From: Microbacterium sp. Yaish 1
GTDB lineage: Bacteria; Actinomycetota; Actinomycetes; Actinomycetales; Microbacteriaceae
DNA: 64,000 nt
Reading direction: 5' to 3'
Assembly: GCF_002245215.1 (NCBI RefSeq)
Contig: NZ_NPMR01000001.1
Location: 310,001 to 374,000, forward strand
Shown: positions 1 to 9,781 of the stretch, piece by piece
Position numbering within the stretch: the first letter of the stretch is position 1
Layout of the letters: every line of letters starts with the position of its first letter
Program-made: the position numbers and the translations under genes
Notes under the pieces: generated by a model
Database searches by the model: none
What the model was told of the DNA's origin: nothing
Seen by the model: the letters and a program-made list of their open reading frames with translations, nothing else

Positions 1-112
1 CGCGCACCTTGCGGGCGAGGATCGGGATCAGCGGGGCGTCGTCGTCGCGTCGGGCGGACGAAGACTTCCGTCGGCGGTTGGCGGTCGCTGCGGCGGTGGC
101 CATGGTCGGCAT
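1..112 (-). CDS. N-terminus of an unrecognised protein (partial)
   Basis: Leftward reading frame starting at ATG 112-110 and running off the window edge, giving about 37 residues. It begins MPTMATAAATANRRRK, then a basic/serine stretch and DDDAPLIPILARKVR. An AGGAGG sequence lies just upstream of the first ATG; the second ATG (103-101) is 12 bases from it and is also possible. The basic, low-complexity N-terminus followed by a hydrophobic-charged segment looks like the start of a cytoplasmic or nucleic-acid-binding protein, but I recognise no family from this little. That it is a real gene rests mainly on the ribosome binding site and the open frame. Confidence 0.45.
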   Translation of the reverse strand, partial: MPTMATAAATANRRRKSSSARRDDDAPLIPILARKVR

Positions 113-292
113 GCTCCTCCTGAGCCTGAGTGCCGGAGTTCCGTCGTGACGGAAACGTACGGGTGCCGCTCGAACGGACGCCGAAGCGTCATGCGAGCGA
201 AGGGCGAATCGCGCCGGCCGGCCGCGGGCACTCGCTTCAGCGAGCTGCGGCGTCGAACCCGACGATGTCCCCGGCGACCATTCTATGCCACG

Positions 293-331
293 ACCGGCGC
301 GCCCCGCGAGGTGGGCGCGGGGCGCGCCGGT
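293..331 (-). terminator. GC-rich hairpin terminator after copA
   Basis: Perfect 16-bp inverted repeat (arms 293-308 and 316-331, 7-base loop) beginning 12 bases beyond the copA stop codon. No clear U tract follows, as is common in actinobacteria, so termination is inferred from position and stem strength. Confidence 0.7.
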
Positions 332-343
332 GAGCCGTGTCGG

Positions 344-2610
<2,267 letters not shown>

Positions 2611-2611
<1 letters not shown>

Positions 2612-2823
2612 CAGCGGCGTCCGGTGACGGTGTAACCGGCCTCGGCCACGGCGGCCGAGACGACGTCGTCGTCGGGCGGCTGCACAGCCGTGACGGCGAC
2701 GGTGCCGGCGTCGACGTCGACGGCGACGTCGGAGACGCCCGGCACGAGCCCGAGCTCGCGAGTCACGGCGGCGGCGCAGTGCCCGCAGGTCATGCCTTCG
2801 ACGGTGTAGGTCTGAGTCGTCAT
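2611..2823 (-). CDS. copZ: Copper chaperone, HMA domain (CopZ type)
   Basis: A 70-residue soluble protein made of a single heavy-metal-associated domain with GMTCGHC (C13, C16), the Cu(I)-binding pair. It would buffer cytoplasmic copper and pass it to CopA, whose start overlaps its stop by one base. Length matches single-domain chaperones. A GAAGGAG ribosome binding site lies upstream of the ATG at 2823. It is the first gene of the operon, 34 bases from the palindromic operator at 2857-2873. Confidence 0.93.
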
Positions 2824-2856
2824 GATGCTCCTTCTTCGTTCAGGGACGTCAACAGG

Positions 2857-2873
2857 ATACCCCCCTGGGGTAT
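2857..2873. promoter_or_regulatory. CsoR-type copper operator upstream of copZA
   Basis: Near-palindrome ATACCCCCCTGGGGTAT, a C-rich run opposed to a G-rich run between TA ends. This is the pattern known for CsoR operators (TACC...GGTA with a C/G-rich centre). It lies between copZ (-) and deoC (+), 34 bases from the copZ start. No csoR gene is in the window, so the regulator must be encoded elsewhere. Confidence 0.75.
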
Positions 2874-2915
2874 TCCCGTCGATGCCGCGACATCCGGACG
2901 GCGTACGCTGAAACC

Positions 2916-3632
2916 ATGTCCACGATCTCCGAGCGCGAGCTCGCCGCGACCCTCGACCACGCCATCCTCAAGCCCGAGCTGACCCGCGAGCAGGTCGACG
3001 CCGAGCTCGACATCGCCGCCGAGTGGCGGGTCTTCTCGGTGTGCGTGCGCCCTTCCGACATCCGGCATGCCGTCTCGCGCCTGGAGGGCACCGGTGTCGC
3101 GGTCGGTACGGTCATCGGCTTCCCGCACGGCACGACGTCCACGGCGGCGAAGGTCGCCGAGGTCCGGCAGGCTGCCGCCGACGGCGCTTCCGAGTTCGAC
3201 ATGGTCGTCAACATCGCCGCGCTGCGTTCGGGCTTCGATGACGTCGTCGTCGACGACATCCGTGCCGTGGTCGAGGCGGCCGAGGGCAAGATCGTCAAGG
3301 TCATCCTCGAGACCAGCCTCCTCGACGACGAGCAGATCGCCCGCGGCAGCCGCCTGACCGAGGCCGGCGGCGCCGACTTCGTCAAGACCTCGACCGGGTT
3401 CGCCGGCGGCGGCGCGACCGTGCCCCACGTCCGCCTGATGCGCGAGAACGTCGGCGAGTCCGTTCAGGTCAAGGCCTCCGGAGGCGTGCGGAGCTACGCC
3501 GACGCCGTCGCCATGCTCGACGCGGGCGCCACGCGCCTCGGCACGAGCGGCAGCGCGACGATCCTCGGCGAAGCGCGCCGGCTCGAGGCCGGCGGCGAGG
3601 CCACCGGCGCCGTCGACGAGTCGTCGTACTGA
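2916..3632 (+). CDS. deoC: Deoxyribose-phosphate aldolase
   Basis: Cytoplasmic class I aldolase that cleaves 2-deoxy-D-ribose 5-phosphate to glyceraldehyde 3-phosphate and acetaldehyde in deoxynucleoside catabolism. The 238-residue protein is close to the bacterial norm. It carries FPHGTTS near residue 70, VKVILETSLL, the Schiff-base lysine K157 in DFVKTSTGF, and KASGGVR with the proton-relay lysine. It is a single gene between divergent copZA and convergent ribF; no other nucleoside-catabolism gene is adjacent. The first ATG is used and the family N-terminus aligns with it. Confidence 0.95.
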   Translation: MSTISERELAATLDHAILKPELTREQVDAELDIAAEWRVFSVCVRPSDIRHAVSRLEGTGVAVGTVIGFPHGTTSTAAKVAEVRQAAADGASEFDMVVNIAALRSGFDDVVVDDIRAVVEAAEGKIVKVILETSLLDDEQIARGSRLTEAGGADFVKTSTGFAGGGATVPHVRLMRENVGESVQVKASGGVRSYADAVAMLDAGATRLGTSGSATILGEARRLEAGGEATGAVDESSY

Positions 3633-3636
3633 CCGC

Positions 3637-3652
3637 GCGGGCCACGGCCCGC
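3637..3652. terminator. Short hairpin between convergent deoC and ribF
   Basis: GCGGGC and GCCCGC (3637-3642, 3647-3652) form a 6-bp stem with a 4-base loop in the 43-base gap between the two stop codons. It could serve both directions. The stem is short, so this is tentative. Confidence 0.35.
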
Positions 3653-3675
3653 ACCCGCGCGCGAGGCGCTGGCCC

Positions 3676-4650
3676 TCAGGCGAGGGCCTCGCGCACCCGG
3701 ACGACGTCGTCGTCCATCTGCTCGATGAGCGCCGGAATGCCCGCGAAGGCGACCATCCCGCGGATGCGGGCGGTGAAACGGACCTCGACGCGGTGACCGT
3801 AGAGATCGAGATCGGTCTCGTCGAGCACGTACGCCTCGACCTGTCGCTGCGGCACGTCGTCGAACGTGGGGTTGGTGCCCACCGAGATCGCCGCCGGATA
3901 CCGGATGACGCTCGCCGGCAGCATCCCGTCGGCACCGGGCATCCCCAGATCGATGAGCCAGCCGGCGTACACGCCGTCGGCCGGGATGAACCCCGCAGCA
4001 TCGGTCGCGAGGTTCGCGGTCGGGTATCCGAGCTCGCGTCCGCGCTTGAGTCCGTGCACGACCTCGGCCTCGACGGCGTGGGGCCGGCCGAGCAGGCGAG
4101 CGGCACCGGCGACATCGCCGGCCGCGAGCAGATCGCGCACCCACGTCGACGAGACCCGCCGGCCGGCGTCGCGGGCGCGGACGTCCGTGACGACATCGAC
4201 GTCGAAACCGTGCTCGCGTCCGAGTGCGGCCAGCACCTCGGGATCGCCCTCCCCTCCTCGGCCGAAGCGGAAGTCGTCGCCGACGAGGACCCCGACGGCA
4301 CCGAGCGCGCGGACGAGGATGCTCTCGACGAAGTCACGCGCCGAGAGCGCCGCGAGCTCGGCGTCGAACCGCAGCACGAGGACGGCATCCACCCCGGCCG
4401 CCGCGAGGAGTCCGATCTTCTGGTCCAGAGCGACGAGCGGCTCGGGGCACAGCTCCGGACGCAGCAGGCTCAGCGGGTTGCGGTCGAAGGTGACCGCCAC
4501 GACGCGCGCGCCGCGGGCGGCGGCATCCACCCGGGCCCGGTCGATGACCGCGCGGTGCCCGGAGTGCACGCCGTCGAACTTGCCGATGGCCACGACGCTC
4601 GGGCCGAAGTCAGCGGGGACCTCCGCGGGGTCTCGGTACACGGTCACCAT
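3676..4650 (-). CDS. ribF: Bifunctional riboflavin kinase / FAD synthetase
   Basis: Converts riboflavin to FMN and FMN to FAD in the cytoplasm. The 324-residue protein has the FAD synthetase (nucleotidyltransferase) domain first, with IGKFDGVHSGHR near residue 20-31 and VTFDRNP, then SSTWVRDLL near the end of that domain. The riboflavin kinase domain follows, with YPTANL and a GVYAGW segment. I start at ATG 4650, preceded by GGAGGG at good spacing; the frame stays open upstream but has no family homology there. It overlaps the preceding membrane-protein gene by 7 bases and is probably last in the leftward truB run. Confidence 0.93.
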   Translation of the reverse strand: MVTVYRDPAEVPADFGPSVVAIGKFDGVHSGHRAVIDRARVDAAARGARVVAVTFDRNPLSLLRPELCPEPLVALDQKIGLLAAAGVDAVLVLRFDAELAALSARDFVESILVRALGAVGVLVGDDFRFGRGGEGDPEVLAALGREHGFDVDVVTDVRARDAGRRVSSTWVRDLLAAGDVAGAARLLGRPHAVEAEVVHGLKRGRELGYPTANLATDAAGFIPADGVYAGWLIDLGMPGADGMLPASVIRYPAAISVGTNPTFDDVPQRQVEAYVLDETDLDLYGHRVEVRFTARIRGMVAFAGIPALIEQMDDDVVRVREALA

Positions 4651-5096
4651 GACGATCCCTCCAGGACGGCCGGGCGTTCGCCGCTCTCCGCGGCACCGTT
4701 GCGGTGCGACACGAGCCACCAGATCCCCACGAACGGCAGGGCGAGCGGAACCCAGAAGTAACCGAAACCGTAGCCCGACCAGACGGTGGCGTCGTGCGAG
4801 AACAGGTCGGGCAGCACGAGGCTGAGCGTGCCGACGACGAGGACCCCCGCCAGCTCGAAGCAGATCGCGACCCACGCGATCGCGTACCAGGTGCGCGAGC
4901 CCGACTTCACCAGGGCGACGGTCGCCAGCACGTACACCAGCGCCGCGGCCGCCGAGAGCGAGTACGCGAGCGGTGCGTTCGAGAAGTCCTCGACGATCTG
5001 CACGAACGAGCGTCCCGTCGCAGCCAGCGCCATGACGGCGTACACGACCACGAGGACGCGGCCGATGCCGGTCATTCGAGGGCGGGGATGATCCAT
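4644..5096 (-). CDS. Small four-helix membrane protein, unknown function
   Basis: A 150-residue protein starting MDHPRPRMTG with four predicted membrane helices (roughly 12-30, 43-62, 70-92 and 110-132). I recognise no catalytic motif. It ends inside the ribF start (7-base overlap) and is separated by 34 bases from the next small membrane protein, so it is probably translated with ribF and truB. An aromatic-rich stretch (YGFGYFW) sits in the last loop. The frame is open further upstream, but the ATG at 5096 begins the hydrophobic, well-ordered part. Transport or scaffolding roles would be guesses. Confidence 0.75.
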   Translation of the reverse strand: MDHPRPRMTGIGRVLVVVYAVMALAATGRSFVQIVEDFSNAPLAYSLSAAAALVYVLATVALVKSGSRTWYAIAWVAICFELAGVLVVGTLSLVLPDLFSHDATVWSGYGFGYFWVPLALPFVGIWWLVSHRNGAAESGERPAVLEGSSW

Positions 5097-5130
5097 GACC
5101 TCACCAATGATAGGCGGCGGACGGGTGGCT

Positions 5131-5499
5131 TCAGACGACCTGAACGGTCCAGATGACCTGCATCCGCCACACCATGATCGCGACCGACAGTGCGGCCACC
5201 CCGAGGATGACGGTGCTCCAGCGACTGCGTTCGACGAGCGCCCAGAACACGGCCGCGGGCGGCAGCAGCACGGCGGAGACGAGATACACCCAGAACTCCA
5301 GGACACTGCCCGACGGGGCGTTCCCCGCGAGCGGAGCGACGATCGCGACGACGATCTGCGCGATCAGGAGCACCTCGACGAGGGCGAGCGACCCGACCGA
5401 GAGGTCGCTCGGGCGGCGGTTCGCGAGGCCGAGGACGATGCAGAGCAGGCCCGCGGCGACCGCCACCGCCACCTGCACGATGGTGAATACCGTGATCAT
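5131..5499 (-). CDS. Small four-helix membrane protein, unknown function
   Basis: A 122-residue protein almost wholly made of four hydrophobic segments (about 3-25, 35-55, 68-88, 96-118), with a short charged loop RSRWST before the last. It begins in a 4-base ATGA overlap with the truB stop, so it is translationally coupled to truB. I recognise no family or motif. It resembles the next gene (4644-5096) in size and topology but not clearly in sequence. A second hydrophobic protein between truB and ribF suggests a lineage-specific pair rather than a known transporter. Confidence 0.72.
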   Translation of the reverse strand: MITVFTIVQVAVAVAAGLLCIVLGLANRRPSDLSVGSLALVEVLLIAQIVVAIVAPLAGNAPSGSVLEFWVYLVSAVLLPPAAVFWALVERSRWSTVILGVAALSVAIMVWRMQVIWTVQVV

Positions 5500-6416
5500 G
5501 CGTCCTCCGCCATGTTCATGAGGCTCTTGACGTCGTCACCGCGACGCTCGACGATGCCGACGAGTCGCCCGTCGGGATCGATCGCCGCCGGATGCGGTGC
5601 CGACAGGCGCGCCGCCGCTCCGACGAGACGCTTGCCGTGGCGCAGGTCGCGCGCCTCGTCGGCGGTCACCTCGAAGGCGCCGAGCACCGCGGCCGCGACA
5701 TCCGCGTCGCGCAGCAGTGCCGTCTCGGGGGTGATCTCGGTTTCGGCATCCGAGACCTCGAAAGGTCCGATGCGGGTGCGGCGCAGGGCCGTGAGGTGTC
5801 CCCCGACGCCGAGGTCGGCACCGAGATCGCGGGCCAGCGCCCGGATGTACGTACCGCTCGTGCAGTCGACGACGACGTCGACGTCGACCACGCGGAAGCC
5901 ACCCTCGACATCCTCGAGCGCGATCTCGCGCACGTCCCGCACCTCGAATCGCGAGACGGTGACACGACGCGCCTTCAGCTCGACCTCTTCGCCCGCCCGT
6001 GCCAGGTCGTACGCCCGCTTGCCGCCGACCTTGATCGCCGACACCCGGCTCGGCACCTGGTCGATCTCGCCGGTGAGCGCCGCGATGCCGCGATCGATGC
6101 CGGCGCGGTCGACTGCGGCGAGCGCCTCGACCGTCGCGCGCTGCGTCACGGTGCCGTCGGCGTCGTCGGAATCGGTCGAGACGCCGAGGCGGATCGTCGC
6201 CTCGTAGGTCTTGTCGAGCCCGACGATGTAGGTCAGCAGGCGGGTTGCCGGCCCGACGCCGAGGACGAGCAGCCCCGTCGCCATCGGATCCAGCGTGCCG
6301 GCGTGACCGATCTTGCGGGTGCCGAGGGCTCGACGGGCACGGGCGACGACGTCATGACTGGTCATTCCGCCCGCCTTGTCGACGAGCAGGATGCCGCGGG
6401 GCGCGGTTTCGGGCAT
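5496..6416 (-). CDS. truB: tRNA pseudouridine(55) synthase
   Basis: Isomerises U55 to pseudouridine in the T-loop of most elongator tRNAs. The 306-residue protein opens with GILLVDKAGGMTSHDVV and has the catalytic aspartate D43 in AGTLDPMATG, followed by KTYEATIRLG, the substrate-contact YDLAR region and CTSGTYIR in the second half; all are TruB signatures. Its stop overlaps the start of a small membrane protein (ATGA). In many bacteria truB directly follows rbfA. Here rbfA is about 22 kb away, beyond the glycan-utilisation region, and a terminator-like hairpin (6434-6480) closes the unrelated abfA operon just upstream. Confidence 0.95.
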   Translation of the reverse strand: MPETAPRGILLVDKAGGMTSHDVVARARRALGTRKIGHAGTLDPMATGLLVLGVGPATRLLTYIVGLDKTYEATIRLGVSTDSDDADGTVTQRATVEALAAVDRAGIDRGIAALTGEIDQVPSRVSAIKVGGKRAYDLARAGEEVELKARRVTVSRFEVRDVREIALEDVEGGFRVVDVDVVVDCTSGTYIRALARDLGADLGVGGHLTALRRTRIGPFEVSDAETEITPETALLRDADVAAAVLGAFEVTADEARDLRHGKRLVGAAARLSAPHPAAIDPDGRLVGIVERRGDDVKSLMNMAEDA

Positions 6417-6433
6417 GCCTCCCAGCCTACGGT

Positions 6434-6480
6434 GGCGCCCCGGCGGCCCCGCCCGCGGCGCCGCCCCGACCCGGGGCGCC
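6434..6480 (-). terminator. Hairpin terminator of the abfA operon
   Basis: Perfect 10-bp arms GGCGCCCCGG and CCGGGGCGCC (6434-6443 and 6471-6480) separated by 27 GC-rich bases, starting 12 bases past the abfA stop and ending before truB. Position favours a terminator insulating truB from the sugar operon. Confidence 0.55.
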
Positions 6481-6492
6481 GGTCGCCCGCGG

Positions 6493-8010
6493 TCAGTCCA
6501 GCGCCAGCTCGACGGTCGCGAACGAGTGCGGCGGCATCGTCACGACGAGCTCGCCGCCCTCGAGGGCGGTCGCGAGGCGCCGCGGCTCGACCCGGTCGGG
6601 CACCTCGGCGTCGTTGTAGGTCGTCGCGCTGTCCGCCCCCAGCACCCGCGCACGCACGACGCGGGCGCCGCGTCCGCGGAGATCGATGCGCACCTCGCAC
6701 TCGTCGTCCGTCGCGAGGTGGGTGAGCGAGATGAGCGCCGAGTCGTCCTTCGTCGAGGCCGACATCGACACCAGCGGCAGCTCTCCCCCGCGCGCCGTCG
6801 TCACGGGCGCGTCGAGCACGTGGGCGGCGAGCGCACGGGCGTCCTGGTGGCCCTTGTTCATCTCGAACACGTGGTAGGTCGGGGTGAGGACGAGCTTCTC
6901 GCCGTCGGTGAGCACCATCGCCTGCAGGACGTTGACGGTCTGGGCGATGTTGGCCATCGAGATGCGCCGCGCGTAGCGGTGGAAGATGTCGAAGTGGATG
7001 CCGGCGACGAGCGCGTCGCGGATCGTGTTCTGCTGGAACAGGAACCCCGGGTTCGTCCCCTTCTCGGCGTTCCACCACGTGCCCCACTCGTCGCAGACGA
7101 GGCTCACCCGGTTCTCCGGGTCGTACGAGTCCATGACCGCGACGTGTCCGCGGACGACCCGCTCGAAGTCGCGCGCGTAGGCCATCGTGTCGTAGAACTG
7201 CTCGTCGGTGAACGTCGTCGCGTCCTCGCGATTGATGCCCGATCCGGTGTGCGTGTAGTAGTGGAACGAGATCGCCTGGTACGGATGCTTGTCGTACAGG
7301 TTCGCGGCGTGCGATTCGACGAGCGTCTTCACGAGCACCCGCGTCCACTCGAAGTCGTCCTCGTTGGCGCCGGCAGCGATGAGCGTCAGCCGATTCTCGC
7401 CGTGGTCGTGGCAGTAGGTCGCGTAGCGCCGAGCCTCTTCCGCGTAGAACTCGGGAGACAGGTTGCCGCCGCATCCCCAGGGCTCGTTGCCGATCCCCCA
7501 GAACGGCACGCGCCAGGGCTCGTCGCGACCGTTCTCACGGCGCAGGCGCGCCATCGGGCTGTCATCGTCGCGCGTGAGGTACTCGACCCATTCCGACATC
7601 TCCTGCACCGTGCCGCTGCCGACGTTCCCGTTGACATACGCCTCGGTGCCGAGCAGGTCGCACAGATCCATGAACTCGTGGGTTCCGAAGTGGTTGCTCT
7701 CGACGACGTCGCCCCAGTTGGTGTTGGCGATCTTCGGCCGTTGCTCACGCGGACCGATGCCGTCGCGCCAGTGGTACGTGTCGGCGAAGCATCCGCCGGG
7801 CCAGCGCAGGTTCGGGATGTCGAGCGCGCGGAGGGCCTCGACGATATCGGTGCGGATGCCGCGGATGTTGGGGATCGTCGAGTCCTCGCCGACCCAGAAG
7901 CCGTCGTAGATGCAGCGTCCGAGATGCTCGGCGAAGTGCCCGTAGATGTGGCGGTTGATGCGATCGCCGACGACATCGAGGTCGATGACCGCACGTGCGG
8001 ACGAGGTCAT
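6493..8010 (-). CDS. abfA: Alpha-L-arabinofuranosidase, GH51
   Basis: Retaining glycosidase that removes alpha-L-arabinofuranose from arabinan, arabinoxylan or arabinogalactan oligosaccharides. No signal peptide is visible, so it acts inside the cell. The 505-residue protein has family landmarks IYGHFAEHLGRCIYDG near residue 20, RWPGGCFADTYHW near 75, the acid/base glutamate in WGIGNEPWG, HYYTHTG, and the nucleophile region VCDEWGTWW. The start at 8010 overlaps the upstream oxidoreductase stop by 4 bases (ATGA). It is the last gene of a four-gene leftward operon (10962 to 6493), preceded by two Gfo/Idh/MocA enzymes and a ThuA-like protein. Confidence 0.95.
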   Translation of the reverse strand: MTSSARAVIDLDVVGDRINRHIYGHFAEHLGRCIYDGFWVGEDSTIPNIRGIRTDIVEALRALDIPNLRWPGGCFADTYHWRDGIGPREQRPKIANTNWGDVVESNHFGTHEFMDLCDLLGTEAYVNGNVGSGTVQEMSEWVEYLTRDDDSPMARLRRENGRDEPWRVPFWGIGNEPWGCGGNLSPEFYAEEARRYATYCHDHGENRLTLIAAGANEDDFEWTRVLVKTLVESHAANLYDKHPYQAISFHYYTHTGSGINREDATTFTDEQFYDTMAYARDFERVVRGHVAVMDSYDPENRVSLVCDEWGTWWNAEKGTNPGFLFQQNTIRDALVAGIHFDIFHRYARRISMANIAQTVNVLQAMVLTDGEKLVLTPTYHVFEMNKGHQDARALAAHVLDAPVTTARGGELPLVSMSASTKDDSALISLTHLATDDECEVRIDLRGRGARVVRARVLGADSATTYNDAEVPDRVEPRRLATALEGGELVVTMPPHSFATVELALD

Positions 8011-9101
8011 GTGGTTCTCCAGTGCTCGTGCTCGGTGAGCGGGACCAGCGGAGGACGCTCCGCGGTCGTGGTCAGCGTGATGCGGCGGCCCTCTCGCGCC
8101 GACCGGGTGAGGGCGCTCATGATCTCCAGAACGTGCAGAGCGACCTCCCCGCTCGCGCGCCCCGCGCCGGCGCCGCCGCGCACGACGTCGAGGACGCCGA
8201 TCCCGCGGCCCGCGCCTCGGTAGCCGGCGCGCGGTGCAATCGCCGTCCACTCCGCTGCGCGCGGCCGGCGCATGGTCACGTCGCCGTCGAAGAAGTTCGG
8301 GTCGGGCAGCGTCAGCGACGCGCTCTCGCCGTGCACCTCGATCGGTGCGGCGTGGGTCGCGGCGGCGTCGAAGCTGAAGGTCACCGTCGACAGCGCACCG
8401 CCGGCGTGCTCGAGCACCCCCGTGACGTGCGTGTCGATCTCGACGGGGATGCGCTCCCCCGCGCGCGGGCCGGAGCCGATCGTGCGCTCGTCGCGGGACC
8501 GCGATGACGCGCCCGACACGTGCACGACGGGTCCCAGCAGGTGGAAGAGCGCCGTCAGGTAATACGGACCCATGTCGTAGAGCGGTCCGCCGCCTTCGCG
8601 ATAGTAGAAGTCGGGATGCGGATGCCAGGCCTCGTGGCCCGACGACAGCCACGTCGCGACCGCTGCGACCGGTCGGCCGATCTCCCCGGCGTCCACGACC
8701 GCTCGCGCGGTCTGCACACCGGATCCCAGCACGGTGTCGGGCGCCCCGCCGACCCACGCGTCGCCTGCGCCCGCCATGACCCCGAGCGCTTCGTCGAAGG
8801 TCGCCGCCAGCGGCTTCTCGCCGTAGACGTTCTTGCCCGCGGCGAGCGCCGCGCGCGCGACCTCGCCGTGAGCGGCGGGGATCGTCAGGTTGACCACGGT
8901 CTGCACCGCCGGGTCGGCGACGAGGTCGGCGACCGACAAAGCCCGGGCACCCGGGAACCTGTCGGCGACCGAACGGGCGCGGTCGGCGTCGAGGTCGGCC
9001 GCCGCCGCGATACGGACGGCGGGGTGGTCGCCCAGCGTCTCCAGATACTGGCCCGAGATGACCCCGAGGCCGACTACACCGATGCCGTGCGGCTCGCCCA
9101 C
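8007..9101 (-). CDS. Gfo/Idh/MocA family oxidoreductase
   Basis: NAD(P)-dependent sugar or glycoside dehydrogenase. The 364-residue protein has an N-terminal Rossmann fold (GIGVVGLGVISGQYL at the start) and the EKPLA signature near residue 93. The C-terminal domain contains GGGPLYDMGPYYL, the region that usually carries the substrate-facing catalytic His/Tyr; the usual His appears replaced by Tyr here (DMGPYY). I chose GTG 9101, in frame and preceded by AGGGGG; it overlaps the ThuA-like gene by 28 bases and abfA by 4. Its stop-start coupling to abfA suggests it handles a product of the hydrolase or prepares its substrate. The substrate cannot be read from sequence. Confidence 0.88.
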   Translation of the reverse strand: MGEPHGIGVVGLGVISGQYLETLGDHPAVRIAAAADLDADRARSVADRFPGARALSVADLVADPAVQTVVNLTIPAAHGEVARAALAAGKNVYGEKPLAATFDEALGVMAGAGDAWVGGAPDTVLGSGVQTARAVVDAGEIGRPVAAVATWLSSGHEAWHPHPDFYYREGGGPLYDMGPYYLTALFHLLGPVVHVSGASSRSRDERTIGSGPRAGERIPVEIDTHVTGVLEHAGGALSTVTFSFDAAATHAAPIEVHGESASLTLPDPNFFDGDVTMRRPRAAEWTAIAPRAGYRGAGRGIGVLDVVRGGAGAGRASGEVALHVLEIMSALTRSAREGRRITLTTTAERPPLVPLTEHEHWRTT

Positions 9102-9781
9102 AGCATCCCCCTCTCGATGATGGTGCGGACGTTGACGTCGCGCAGGACGACGAGGCTGTGCCCCGGCGTCGCGACGAAGATGCGGCCTTGGCCCCACTCG
9201 CGCGTCCAGACGGCGGGCGAGGTGATCGGGCGGTGCCAGGGATGGTACGGCTGCACGGGATGCGTCGTCGTCGCGAGCACGTCGTTGAGGTCGTCGGAGA
9301 GCACCCAGTACTGCTCCGTGCGGAGCGTGAAGTCCTCGAGACCGGCCATGATCTCCGATCGGCGCCCCGCCTCGGTGATGTCGACGGTGTAACAGAGGTA
9401 GTTGTCGGTCTCGTCGCCGACACGGGCGTCGGGGTGCTTCGCGGGATGCGTCGCGAACTGCCCGCCGATGAGCTGCAGGTAGTCGGAGTTGTCGCGGTAC
9501 GAGTCGGCGATCCCGCCGTGCCACCCCGCCAGTCCCGTTCCGCGCTCGACCGCGTCGCGGAGGCCGGCGAACGCCTCGCGCGAGATCTTCGACATCGTCA
9601 CCGACTGCACGATCAGGTCGGTGCGCTCCATCGTCTCCCGGTCGGTGTAGACCTCGTTGTCCTCTTCGATGCGGACCTCGAAGCCGGTCTCCTCGAGGAA
9701 CGGGACGAAGAGATTGGTGGCCTCGACGGGCTTGTGCCCCTCCCAGCCGCCTCGGACGATGAGCGCCTGTCTCGCGGTCAT
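9074..9781 (-). CDS. ThuA-like domain protein
   Basis: A 235-residue protein of the ThuA (trehalose utilisation) group, a class I glutamine-amidotransferase-like fold without the usual catalytic triad. It starts with ALIVRGGWEGHKPVEA and has the family element GWHGGIADSYRDN near residue 88 and PVQPYHPWHRPI near 180. The biochemical role of ThuA proteins is not firmly established; they recur next to Gfo/Idh/MocA enzymes in 3-keto-glycoside gene sets. Here it lies between two such enzymes with a 4-base overlap upstream and a 28-base overlap downstream, so all three are likely made together. It is only distantly similar to the second ThuA protein at 20235. Confidence 0.85.
   Translation of the reverse strand: MTARQALIVRGGWEGHKPVEATNLFVPFLEETGFEVRIEEDNEVYTDRETMERTDLIVQSVTMSKISREAFAGLRDAVERGTGLAGWHGGIADSYRDNSDYLQLIGGQFATHPAKHPDARVGDETDNYLCYTVDITEAGRRSEIMAGLEDFTLRTEQYWVLSDDLNDVLATTTHPVQPYHPWHRPITSPAVWTREWGQGRIFVATPGHSLVVLRDVNVRTIIERGMLWASRTASV

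Noticed and set aside
3637..3652. Strong deoC/ribF terminator
   Set aside because: The stem is only 6 bp, so it is listed as tentative rather than claimed as firm.
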